Part shown: positions 17,180-25,336 of the stretch, piece by piece
How the letters are laid out: each line of letters begins with the position of its first letter
How positions within the stretch are numbered: the first letter of the stretch is position 1
DNA from: CAZGAQ01 sp964523405
GTDB lineage: Bacteria; Planctomycetota; Phycisphaerae; UBA1845; Fen-1342
Direction: 5' to 3'
DNA length: 64,000 nt
Assembly: GCA_964523405.1 (NCBI GenBank)
Contig: CAZGAQ010000001.1
Location: 310,001 to 374,000 of the forward strand
The notes under the pieces: generated by a model
Told to the model about the DNA's origin: nothing
Databases searched by the model: none
Seen by the model: only the letters and a program-made list of their open reading frames with translations
Program-made: the position numbers and the translations under genes

Positions 17180-17810
17180 ACAGGGAAAGACCGAATGTGC
17201 CGCCGTTCGCGCGGCATTGCTGGGCGGCGAATACGGGGCCGACGATGGACTGCCCCCAGCGCTGCGCGGGCATCTGCAGGCCTGCGCGGCGTGCCAGGCG
17301 GATTGGGCCGAGCGGCGAGAACTGCTGAATGCGTTGCAGGTGGCCTTGGCGCCGGAACCCCTGCCGGAAGCGCTGCGCCGGCGAATCGAGCAGGAGATGG
17401 CCCGGGGCCGCCGGCGCCGCAGCCGCCTGATGCTCCTGGGTGGAGCCGGCGCCGTCGCCGCGGCGTGCGTGCTCGGTGCCTTGCTGGTGCCCACGCGGAC
17501 CATACAGGCTCCGTACCCGAGCGAGATGCCCGCGACGACCGTGACGATGACACCGGACGACGCCGCAGCGATCGCGGCCGCAGTGGGCGTGCTCACGTGG
17601 GATAGCCCGGTCGACTATTCGCTGAGCGGGTTGACCGAGCGGGTGCAGGATACCGCACGACAGGTGGGGCGTGAACATGGGGCCAATACCTACCTGCCGT
17701 GGAGTGCCGATGATGATTGGGACATGCCGAGCAGTTCAGCGGAGTCGTCGCAGGCTCCGACCGTGCATTGCGCCCGCGCCATTGGGGCGTTGGATCACCA
17801 CGCATGCTAA
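17169..17810 (+). CDS. zinc-finger (ZAS-type) membrane anti-sigma factor
   Basis: A 213-residue protein. Its N-terminus has an upstream Cys (ECAAV) and HLQACAAC, i.e. H-x3-C-x2-C, the ZAS/zf-HC2 zinc-binding signature of anti-sigma factors. One transmembrane helix follows at about 87-107 (LMLLGGAGAVAAACVLGALL), then an extracytoplasmic region with no recognised domain. The gene begins 11 bases inside the sigma-factor gene. The external part, ending in a Ser/Asp-rich stretch, is the likely signal-sensing portion. Confidence 0.88.
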   Translation: MNAEQGKTECAAVRAALLGGEYGADDGLPPALRGHLQACAACQADWAERRELLNALQVALAPEPLPEALRRRIEQEMARGRRRRSRLMLLGGAGAVAAACVLGALLVPTRTIQAPYPSEMPATTVTMTPDDAAAIAAAVGVLTWDSPVDYSLSGLTERVQDTARQVGREHGANTYLPWSADDDWDMPSSSAESSQAPTVHCARAIGALDHHAC

Positions 17811-17842
17811 AACACAAGTGCGGGGCTAAAGGGAGGCTAATC

Positions 17843-18865
17843 GTGAGCAGCAAGATCATTTCGATTGTGGTTCTGGCCGTCGCGTCCTGGGGAGCGGCCA
17901 GCCTTGCTCAGGAAAGCTGGGGTTCATCCACGGGGCCGCGGGCTGTGCCAGCGAACACCGGCGCGGCGCAGGATCAGCCGCCGGCACCACCCGCGCCGCC
18001 CCCCGCGCCGCAGCCGAACCAACCAATACCGCCGGCGCCGTTGCCGCCGCCGCAGCCTCCGCAACCGGTGCCCCCGCCAGACCGGCCGGATGTGGAGCAG
18101 CCCAGGCCGCCGAGTCCGCCACCCGTTCCGTCCGGCCCAGGGGTCTTGCCGGGCAACGGCCCGCAACCCCCCGAGGGGCGCGCCGGGGAACCGGGGGGGC
18201 CGCGGGGACCACGCGGTGCCGGAGGGGGAGTTCAGCGCCCTCCGCTTCCACCCGTACCGCCCAGCCCGCCCGCCGGTCCGCGGGGCATGCCGCTACTCCG
18301 GATCATTGCCGAGCGCCGGCCGGACCTGGCCGCCCGGCTGGAAGAGCTGCAGCGTCGCTCTCCGCAGCGCTTCGAGGAGGTGTTGGCGGACGCGCTGATG
18401 TTCCGACTGGAAGATACCTTGGGCGATGCCGAGCCCGGTGAGGCGCCGCCGGCCGACGAGCGGCGTGGGGGCGCGCCTGCGTCGCGCCCGGCGGGGCCGC
18501 GCGGGCCCGGACCGCAAGCAAGCTTGACGCCGGAACTGCGTGCGGAGCTGCGCCGGCTGAACGAGCGGCAGGAGCAGTTGGAGACCCGCTCGCAGGAACT
18601 GGCGGTCCGGCTGCGCGAGGCCAAGCTGGCCGACCCTGAAAAGACGCAGCTACGGGACGAACTCAAGCAGGCGATCACCGAGCAGTTCGAGGTCCGCAGC
18701 GAGCTGCGGCGCTTTGAACTCGAGCGCCTGCAGCGGGAAGTCGAGCGCATCCGGGCCGCGGTGGACCGGCTGCAGACGGAGTTGCAGCGACGCACCCAGG
18801 AGAAGAGCGCCATCATTGACCGGCGCCTGGAGCAGCTCACGGGGACCGATGCCGGCGGCTGGTAG
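17843..18865 (+). CDS. exported Pro-rich coiled-coil protein
   Basis: A 340-residue protein without a recognised family. A signal peptide (SKIISIVVLAVASWGAASLA) leads into about 110 residues dominated by Pro/Gly (PPAPPPAPQPNQPIPPAP and repeats), then a helical part (about 150-200), and a long charged coiled coil from about 225 to the end (LRRLNERQEQLETRSQELAV; FELERLQREVERIRAAVDRL). The start is a GTG at 17843 because GGGAGG (17831-17836) is six bases upstream. It follows the anti-sigma gene by 32 bases, so it is probably the effector or sensor partner of this envelope-stress-like unit. A hairpin (18853-18871) overlaps its stop codon. Confidence 0.75.
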   Translation: MSSKIISIVVLAVASWGAASLAQESWGSSTGPRAVPANTGAAQDQPPAPPAPPPAPQPNQPIPPAPLPPPQPPQPVPPPDRPDVEQPRPPSPPPVPSGPGVLPGNGPQPPEGRAGEPGGPRGPRGAGGGVQRPPLPPVPPSPPAGPRGMPLLRIIAERRPDLAARLEELQRRSPQRFEEVLADALMFRLEDTLGDAEPGEAPPADERRGGAPASRPAGPRGPGPQASLTPELRAELRRLNERQEQLETRSQELAVRLREAKLADPEKTQLRDELKQAITEQFEVRSELRRFELERLQREVERIRAAVDRLQTELQRRTQEKSAIIDRRLEQLTGTDAGGW

Positions 18866-18907
18866 CCGCCGAGGGCCGGCTCGCACGCGGTGGCGGACGG
18901 GACGGGA

Positions 18908-21484
18908 CTACTGGCCGTTAGCGCGGTCGAGTGTGTCCCGGACGCGCCGCAGCAACGTGGGGGCGCTGAAGGGCTTCTCCAGCAGGTCGGCGCCCGGTTC
19001 CAGTCGGCCCTGGTGGTCCATGATCTGCGCCGTGTAGCCGGAAAGATAGAGCACGCGCAGCTCCGGCCGGGCTGCGCGCAGTTGCTCGGCCAGTTGCCGG
19101 CCGTTGATTTCCGGCAGCGTCCAGTCGGTGGCCAGCAGGTGCACGGGGCCGGCATGCGTGGCGCTGAGCTGCAGCGCGACGGTGGGGCTCTCGGCGGACA
19201 ACACGGTGTACCCGGCGCTGCTGAGCGCGGCGCTGGTGAAGCGGCGTACGGCCTCATCGTCTTCACACAGCAGGATGGTCTCGTGCCCACCGAGCGGGCG
19301 CGCGGCGTCCGGAGCCGGCGCGGGCACCGGGGCGGCGACGTTGGGCAGGGCGGGTAGATAGATGCGGAACGTCGTGCCTTGATTGACTTCGGAGTACACC
19401 ACGATGTGTCCGCCGGCTTGCTTCACGATTCCGTGCACCGTTGCCAGACCGAGACCCGTGCCCTGGCCGGCGGCCTTGGTGGTGAAGAACGGCTCGAAGA
19501 TGCGGGCGCGTGTTGGCGCGTCCATGCCGCAGCCCGTGTCGCTCACGGTGAGCACGACGTGCGGGCCGGCGCGGGCTTCGGCGTGCGCGCGGGTGTAATC
19601 GGCGTCGAGCAAGGCGTTGCGGGTCTCGATCGTGATGCGACCAGCGGACGCGAGCGCGTCGCGCGCGTTGACGACGAGGTTCATGACAAGCTGCTCGAGC
19701 TGGCTGGCGTCGGCGCGGAGGCACCACACGTCCGGTGCCGGCACGAGCGTCAGTTCGATATCCTCCCGAATGATGCGCCGCAGCATCGCCTCCATGTCCA
19801 GGAGAACGCTGTTGGGGTTGAGCAGCGCGGGGTGCGTCGGCTGGCGTCGGCTAAAGGCCAGGAGCTGCCGAGTCAGTGCCGCCGCCCGCTGGCTGGAGCG
19901 CTCGATCTGGTTGAGCCCCTCGAGCACGGGGAAGTTCTGGTTCTTGCCCTCCAGCGCCGCGCGCAGCAGCTCGACGTTGGCGAAGATCGCGGTCAGGATG
20001 TTGTTGAAGTCGTGTGAAATGCCGCCGGCAAGCTGGCCGATCGCCTCCATCTTCTGAGCCTGGCGCAACTGCTCCTCCAGGATGGCCCGTTGGGCCTCGG
20101 CACGCTTGCGCTCATCAATGTCGACCTGCGTGCCCGCCATGCGGAGCGGTCGGCCGTCCGCGTCGCGCTGGACCACCTTGGCCCGACTGAGGACCCACTT
20201 CCACGCGCCGGAGCGGGTGCGCAGACGCAGTTCGGCCTCGAACTGCGGAGCCTCGCCTGCCAGGTGGGCGTGTAGGGCGGCAAGCGTGGGGCCCCGGTCG
20301 TCCGGGTGGATCAGCCGTTCCCAACCGGCGCGACTGACGTCGACCTCACCGGGGGGGTACCCCAGCATGGCCGCCCACTGCGCGTTCACGGTGGCCTGCC
20401 CCGTGACCATGTTCCAGTCCCACAACCCGTCGCGGGCGCCCTCCATGGCCAGCTCCAGCCGCTCCTGGCTCTCCCGCATGGCGGCCTCCGCCTGGGCGCG
20501 GGCTTCGAGCTCCCGCTGCAGCTCGCTGGTACGCTGGGCAACCAGCCGCCGCAGGGCGCGATTCCCCGCCAGAACGCCGCCAACTGCCAGCGTCGCACCG
20601 GCCGCCGTGGCGATGACCGTGATCCAGAAAGCGCGCGACTGGAAGACGGATGTCTGACCGAGGTGGACCCACCGGTGCAGCATCGTCCGCCGCTCTTCCG
20701 GCGTGATCTGCGCCAACCCCTGGTTGAGGATCGCGACGAGTTCGGGCCAGTCGCTGCGCACAGCCAGGCCAAGCTGATAGGAAAATCCGGTTTCGCCGGC
20801 GACCCGCAAGTTCGTGATTTCCTCGCGCTCAATCCAGTACGTCGCCTCAGCCAGCGTTACCAGGAACGCATCGTTCGCGCCGAACGATACCTGCCGTAAC
20901 CCGGTCCGAGCATCCGGGACGGCCTGGATTTGCACGCTCGGCTGCCGCCGCGCCGTGTAGTCGATGATCGCGTGATTCGAGATGGCACAGACCTTCAGGC
21001 CCGCGAGATCGGCCAGCGTGAGTTCACCGGCCAGACTGCTGCTGGTCACGATGACCACCGGCGTGGTGACATACGGAGTGGTGAACGCGAGGTAGTCCGA
21101 GCGCGGTCCTGTGGCCGTGAGGGCACCGAGCAGGTCGACCTCGCGTGCGGCGGCCGCCGCCAGAATCGCATCCCAATCCTCCAGGCGGATGACCTGCACC
21201 TGTAGCCCGAGGCGCTGTTCCAGACGACTGACGTAGTCGGCGGCCAGGCCTTGGTAGCGGCCGTCTTCGTCGAAGTACTCGAACGGCGGAAAGCGGGGAT
21301 CGGGTGCTAAGCGGATCGGCGCATGCGCTGCCAGCCACTGCCGCTGGGCGGGCGTCAGCGTGTCCCTCGGGGAGGATGGACCGGCAGCCTGTGCCGCCAC
21401 AGGCGCGAGCAGGCCCGCAGCCAACACGGCTAGCGTAGTCCGCCGCAGCGGGCATGACCGGATTCGTGGTGTCAACGGCTTCAC
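18908..21484 (-). CDS. hybrid histidine kinase with periplasmic SBP sensor
   Basis: 858 residues. Order: signal peptide; SBP_bac_3-type solute-binding domain (about 40-265; FPPFEYFDEDGRYQGLAADY); one membrane helix (about 285-305); PAS domain with PAC (about 345-460; LWDWNMVTGQ, WERLIHPDDRG); HisKA with H-box GISHDFNNILTAI; HATPase with N-box VMNLVVNARDAL, G1 DTGCGMD and G2 GTGLGLATVHG; C-terminal receiver (LLCEDDEAVRRF, phosphoacceptor Asp in LLATDWTLPEI, Lys in EKPFSAPT). A small amino-acid-like ligand is likely sensed outside and the phosphate passed to the fused receiver. No separate response regulator is adjacent. Start is a GTG without a clear SD. Confidence 0.9.
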   Translation of the reverse strand: MKPLTPRIRSCPLRRTTLAVLAAGLLAPVAAQAAGPSSPRDTLTPAQRQWLAAHAPIRLAPDPRFPPFEYFDEDGRYQGLAADYVSRLEQRLGLQVQVIRLEDWDAILAAAAAREVDLLGALTATGPRSDYLAFTTPYVTTPVVIVTSSSLAGELTLADLAGLKVCAISNHAIIDYTARRQPSVQIQAVPDARTGLRQVSFGANDAFLVTLAEATYWIEREEITNLRVAGETGFSYQLGLAVRSDWPELVAILNQGLAQITPEERRTMLHRWVHLGQTSVFQSRAFWITVIATAAGATLAVGGVLAGNRALRRLVAQRTSELQRELEARAQAEAAMRESQERLELAMEGARDGLWDWNMVTGQATVNAQWAAMLGYPPGEVDVSRAGWERLIHPDDRGPTLAALHAHLAGEAPQFEAELRLRTRSGAWKWVLSRAKVVQRDADGRPLRMAGTQVDIDERKRAEAQRAILEEQLRQAQKMEAIGQLAGGISHDFNNILTAIFANVELLRAALEGKNQNFPVLEGLNQIERSSQRAAALTRQLLAFSRRQPTHPALLNPNSVLLDMEAMLRRIIREDIELTLVPAPDVWCLRADASQLEQLVMNLVVNARDALASAGRITIETRNALLDADYTRAHAEARAGPHVVLTVSDTGCGMDAPTRARIFEPFFTTKAAGQGTGLGLATVHGIVKQAGGHIVVYSEVNQGTTFRIYLPALPNVAAPVPAPAPDAARPLGGHETILLCEDDEAVRRFTSAALSSAGYTVLSAESPTVALQLSATHAGPVHLLATDWTLPEINGRQLAEQLRAARPELRVLYLSGYTAQIMDHQGRLEPGADLLEKPFSAPTLLRRVRDTLDRANGQ

Positions 21485-21906
21485 GATGCGTGCAAGGAAC
21501 TGCTGAGCGCTCCGCGAGGCACAGATTTCACCCGCAGCGCTCCTCTACTTATCGGCGTCCGCGCGGTCGTCTAGCAGGGTGGCCCGCTCCCCAAGGCGCT
21601 CACCGCGCACAACCTGCGGGTCCGCCCGGCCCCGACTGCGTCCGACTTCCCATAATCATGCCGGGGCCTGGCGCTGTCAACGTCGCACCACGGGCGCCCG
21701 CGCGTCGGGCTCCGTCAGCGCGCACGGTTGCGCGCCACGATCCTGCCGCCGGCGCCGGAGCCCTGGCCGGGCTTTTCGCTCGCCGCCACGACGACCGTGC
21801 TCGCCCCGCAATAATCCCGCCGGTCGACCGTCTCCTATGACATATGGCCGTGCGTGCGCTCTTCGGTTGTGCCGTGCACGCAACGCCCGCTGTTTAGGAG
21901 GCCAGC
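21485..21906. other. divergent intergenic region, 422 bp
   Basis: This region lies between the kinase (minus) and the lipoprotein gene (plus). Apart from the SD of the latter (AGGAGG at 21896-21901) no gene, hairpin or clear promoter is seen. Confidence 0.4.
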
Positions 21907-22923
21907 ATGCGAAGCATCGTGATGGGCGCCGGGGGTCTTGTGTTGCTGACTGTGATCGGCATCTACTCGCTGGGCGGCTGCGCCACCGGCATCACGGCTA
22001 ATACGACGCTGGCGGACGCAGCCGAACAGCTCGCCCAACTCGTCGCTGCGGACCCGACGCTGAGCACACTCACGGTCGGGGATTTGGCGGCGGCGTACCA
22101 GAGCTACGTCGCGGAGCTGCTGTCGGGAACGACCGCGGATGCGACCAGCAATGGGATAACGGACTCCGCCACGGGGGTTGGACATCGCGGCGCGCGTCCC
22201 GCGGGGCTGGATCGCGCGCCGTCGTCGCTGAGCGCGGACGAATTGGCGCAGCTCCAGACGTTGCAGGCTCAGCTTGCAGCGGGGGCGATCACCCAGGACG
22301 AGTTCGTGACGCAGATCCAGAGCATCCTGGGCGATGCGGCCGCCACCGGTACCTCCGGAACCGACAATCACGGGGGGCCGCGGCACGGACATCTCGCCGG
22401 TCTGTTGAACCTGACGAGCGATCAGCAGACGCAGGCCGATGCCATCTTCGCGGCGGCGGAAACGGACATTCGCGCCCTGCGGGACGAGGCGCGAGAACAG
22501 ATCCGCGCGCTGCTGACGACCGAGCAGCTCGCCATCTTTGATGAACTGTGCCCGCCGCCGCCGGACCCGAATACGCTGCCCGATCCCAATCTCCCGCCGC
22601 TTCCGCCTGGCGGTCCCGGTATGGGGCCGCAGCGCGGAATGGGGCCCGGACACGGCATGGGGCCGCATGGCGACCCGTCCAGCATGCCGGTGGTCTCAGT
22701 GGACGATCCGAATGCGCCGGCCGATGGCCCGGACGCGTGGCTGGATGAACAGCTCCAGTTGACGGACGAGCAGCAGACCCAGATCGATGCGATCCGCGCC
22801 GCCCTGCACGACGCCGTGATGGCTCGTCACGAGCAGGCGCGCACCGAGTTCCGCGCCATCCTGACGGCGGATCAGATCACGATCCTCGATCAGTGGGAAG
22901 CCGCGCACCCGCGTCCCGAGTAG
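21907..22923 (+). CDS. lipoprotein with two LTxxQ (CpxP/Spy-like) segments
   Basis: 338 residues. The N-terminus has a lipobox (YSLGGC, Cys about 25), so it is probably membrane-anchored. Two similar helical segments each carry the LTxxQ signature of the CpxP/Spy periplasmic chaperone-sensor family: LNLTSDQQTQADAIFAAAET...LLTTEQLAIFDEL and LQLTDEQQTQIDAIRAALHD...ILTADQITILDQW. Between them is a Gly/Pro/Met/His-rich linker (GMGPQRGMGPGHGMGPHG). The SD TTTAGGAGG is excellent and a terminator lies at 22980-23009, so it is monocistronic. Envelope stress or metal sensing is inferred from the family. Confidence 0.8.
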   Translation: MRSIVMGAGGLVLLTVIGIYSLGGCATGITANTTLADAAEQLAQLVAADPTLSTLTVGDLAAAYQSYVAELLSGTTADATSNGITDSATGVGHRGARPAGLDRAPSSLSADELAQLQTLQAQLAAGAITQDEFVTQIQSILGDAAATGTSGTDNHGGPRHGHLAGLLNLTSDQQTQADAIFAAAETDIRALRDEAREQIRALLTTEQLAIFDELCPPPPDPNTLPDPNLPPLPPGGPGMGPQRGMGPGHGMGPHGDPSSMPVVSVDDPNAPADGPDAWLDEQLQLTDEQQTQIDAIRAALHDAVMARHEQARTEFRAILTADQITILDQWEAAHPRPE

Positions 22924-22979
22924 CCGGAGTACGCGAAGCAACAGACAAGCCGAAAAAGTGCCAACGTTGTGAGGAGGTA

Positions 22980-23009
22980 GGGCAGGCCACGCGCCTGCCC
23001 TTCTTTCTT
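22980..23009 (+). terminator. rho-independent terminator
   Basis: 8-bp stem GGGCAGGC / GCCTGCCC with a 5-base loop, followed by TTCTTTCTT. It sits 57 bases after the LTxxQ lipoprotein gene. Confidence 0.85.
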
Positions 23010-23196
23010 CTGGCCCCCGAGTAGTCAACGTTCCATCACGGTGGCCCTGCACCTGGCCTTGCGGGCCTCTCGCTAGCTGTATCCGCGTGCGGCTGTGCCC
23101 TGGCCTCTGCGGGGGGCGGCCGCTCGCCGACGGTGGCTGACCTCCAGAAGGGCCCGCGCGGTGAGGCCGCACCACGACCTTAGGCGCGCATTGTGC

Positions 23197-23226
23197 TTGT
23201 CCGGCGCCACCGCCGGCAGGTATAAT
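23197..23226 (+). promoter_or_regulatory. sigma70-type promoter of prepilin-like gene
   Basis: TTGTCC at 23197-23202, an 18-base spacer and a perfect TATAAT at 23221-23226. It would give a leader of about 150 nt to the start at 23384. Confidence 0.6.
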
Positions 23227-23383
23227 GGTGCAGTGCCAGACAAGAAGGACGTCGTGCGACGTCGTGCGCCGATCCGTTGTCCAGGACTGCCTTGGCGGTC
23301 GGGCATTGGGCGAGGTCGGCTAAGGCCGGACAATACGTGCGGGGACCCATACCGGGGGCCGTGCCGCACGGGGAGGTCCAGAG

Positions 23384-24391
23384 ATGATGGCAGTGCGAAG
23401 GTTGCGTGGAGTTACTCTCGTCGAGGTCGTGGTGGCGGCCGCAGCGCTGGGGGGCATCGTGGTGACCGTCGGTTCGGTGGCGCTGAAGCCCAAGCAGGTC
23501 TCGGCCTCACGGGCCTGCCTTGGGAACCTGCAGCGCATCGGGCAGGCGACGCAGATGTATGCGGACGAGGATCCGCGCGAGCAGATCGTGCCGATTCACA
23601 TGAATATGGTGCGGGCGCGGCCGACCTGGATGCACCGCGCGGTCAACTCGTTTGCGTGGGGTGGTCGCGGAGGGGTGGAGCCGTTTTGGATTGGGCCGAA
23701 TGTGGGTTGGCTGCTGGACGACACGGCGCCGACCGCGGACGCTGAACCCATCCCGGAATACGCCGCCGTGCGCCGGCCGCTGAATTTGTATCTGGCAGCA
23801 GACGGCTTGGATGTTTTCCACTGCCCGGCGGATGTTGGCTATCCGGACAATCCGTACGAGGGCAGCCTGCCGTCGTATTCCTTCGGCTACCCTTGCTGGA
23901 ACATTCTGGGCAACAGCTATCGCGCGAATACGCGGGGCCTAATGTTGACCGGCAGTGCAGCTTCTGTGGTCGGGGCGTTTTCGCTTGGACCATGGGGCCA
24001 CGCTCGCTCAACGTTGCCCAACGCCAGTCGCCTCGTGTTGATCGCCGATCCGCTGTTCTACTCCCAGCTTCAGACGCAGCCGGGGCCGCCGCCGGACGTC
24101 GTGAACTGGGGCTGGCACAATGCGTGGCGCAAGGAGAACGTGTTGTATTGCGACGGATCGGCGCGGGCCACATCGACGGAAGGGGCGATCCTCGGGCCTG
24201 GACGCCGTCCATTGCCCGGTGATGGGTTGGGGTTGGATTTGCCGCCGATCGATGCTAATTTCCAGAGTAGTCTGTGCTCCGGTCCGACTTGGCAGACGGA
24301 CTGCTATCCCGCGCCGGGGGCCGTCCTATTCGGGAACTGGGCCCCGGGTTGGACAACGTGGCCATGGTTCGGCGCGTACACGAACCCGTAA
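23384..24391 (+). CDS. prepilin-like protein, planctomycete H...DG type
   Basis: 335 residues. The N-terminus MMAVRRLRGVTLVEVVVAAA is a type IV prepilin/pseudopilin signal: basic leader, cleavage before the methylated residue in GVTLVE, then a hydrophobic helix. The C-terminal part contains WHNAWRKENVLYCDGSA, the H...DG element typical of the large planctomycete DUF1559-like pilin families. Such proteins are processed by a prepilin peptidase and may form pseudopilin structures. The pilT and GspE/PilB-type genes at 62-64 kb could belong to the same machinery, but linkage is only thematic. Confidence 0.85.
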   Translation: MMAVRRLRGVTLVEVVVAAAALGGIVVTVGSVALKPKQVSASRACLGNLQRIGQATQMYADEDPREQIVPIHMNMVRARPTWMHRAVNSFAWGGRGGVEPFWIGPNVGWLLDDTAPTADAEPIPEYAAVRRPLNLYLAADGLDVFHCPADVGYPDNPYEGSLPSYSFGYPCWNILGNSYRANTRGLMLTGSAASVVGAFSLGPWGHARSTLPNASRLVLIADPLFYSQLQTQPGPPPDVVNWGWHNAWRKENVLYCDGSARATSTEGAILGPGRRPLPGDGLGLDLPPIDANFQSSLCSGPTWQTDCYPAPGAVLFGNWAPGWTTWPWFGAYTNP

Positions 24392-24457
24392 GGTTAAGGT
24401 CGGGGCGGGCGCTCGCGAGACTTCAAACGACGATCATCCTGCGGGAAGGAGTGCCAT

Positions 24458-25249
24458 ATGGAACGCATGTTTGTGGCGGGGATGTTGGTGGGCTTGCTGA
24501 CGGTGCCGGCGCTGGCCGCGCGGAATGCGGCCTTGGCCGATGCGCTCGGGACCAGCTCTGCGACGGCGACGGTCGGTATGCGGGCGAGTTTCTTTGAGAA
24601 CTTCGAGGGCTTCAATGTCGGCGCCCTCGTGGGCCAGAACGGCTGGGGCGGCTACAGCGCGAACGTGGCGGTGAGCGACGCAGCGCCCATCGGCGGCGCG
24701 AAGTCCGCCCGCCACACGGCCGACGGCAGCGAGTACAGCGGCTTCGAACTCAGCGGCCCGGCCTTCACACCGAGCTACGGCATTCTCGCGGCCGACGTGC
24801 GCATCAGCGGCGGCGGCGTGACGTACCAGTTCGCGGCGCTGGGCGACGTGGCCATGACGAGCACGGGGACGTACTTCAACACGCGCGTGCAGTTCAACCC
24901 GGACGGCACGATCACGGCGCTGCAGGCGGTTGGCGGCAGCGCAGTGTTCGCCCCAACCAGCGGCAGTTGGACGCCTGGTGTGCCGTTCCAGATTGCGATC
25001 GAGACGGCCGCGGACGGCTCGGTGCGCGTGTATCAGAATGCGGTGAACATTTTCACCGGGACGGAGATCGGCTTTGCGATGAAGGGCATGGCCGGCCACA
25101 GCAAGCAGTACTATGGCTGGACCGACAACGCGCCGGACTTCGCGGGCGTGAGCATGACGATCGACAACTTCACGAACGTGCTGACGCCGGAGCCGGCGAG
25201 CCTGGGGATCGTCGGCGCGGTGCTGACGCTGCTCCGCCGACGGCGCTAG
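24458..25249 (+). CDS. PEP-CTERM exported protein
   Basis: 263 residues. A signal peptide (MFVAGMLVGLLTVPALAAR) is followed by a beta-rich, probably lectin/LamG-like jelly roll (FENFEGFNVGALVGQNGWGG; VRVYQNAVNIFTGTEIG). The C-terminus is a PEP-CTERM tail: TPEPASLG, a short hydrophobic stretch, then RRRR. The tail is recognised by an exosortase/archaeosortase-type enzyme for sorting to the surface; no exosortase is in the window. SD GGAAGGAG lies just upstream. A strong terminator follows at 25279-25318. Confidence 0.88.
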   Translation: MERMFVAGMLVGLLTVPALAARNAALADALGTSSATATVGMRASFFENFEGFNVGALVGQNGWGGYSANVAVSDAAPIGGAKSARHTADGSEYSGFELSGPAFTPSYGILAADVRISGGGVTYQFAALGDVAMTSTGTYFNTRVQFNPDGTITALQAVGGSAVFAPTSGSWTPGVPFQIAIETAADGSVRVYQNAVNIFTGTEIGFAMKGMAGHSKQYYGWTDNAPDFAGVSMTIDNFTNVLTPEPASLGIVGAVLTLLRRRR

Positions 25250-25278
25250 GCCCCGAATTGAACTGAACATTCGCTCGG

Positions 25279-25318
25279 ACGCGGCGCATCATCCCGGATG
25301 GTGCGCCGCGTTACTTTT
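25279..25318 (+). terminator. rho-independent terminator
   Basis: 10-bp perfect stem ACGCGGCGCA (25279-25288) / TGCGCCGCGT (25302-25311), followed by TACTTTT. It ends the PEP-CTERM gene just before the convergent aroC. Confidence 0.85.
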
Positions 25319-25336
25319 GGGGGTTCATGGTTGCCG

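Larger units (their letters stand above)
22924..23383. other. intergenic region with terminator and promoter
   Basis: 460 bp with the terminator of the lipoprotein gene (22980-23009) and the promoter of the prepilin-like gene (23197-23226). A short tandem repeat GACGTCGTGC occurs twice at 23249-23268. No gene is evident. Confidence 0.5.
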
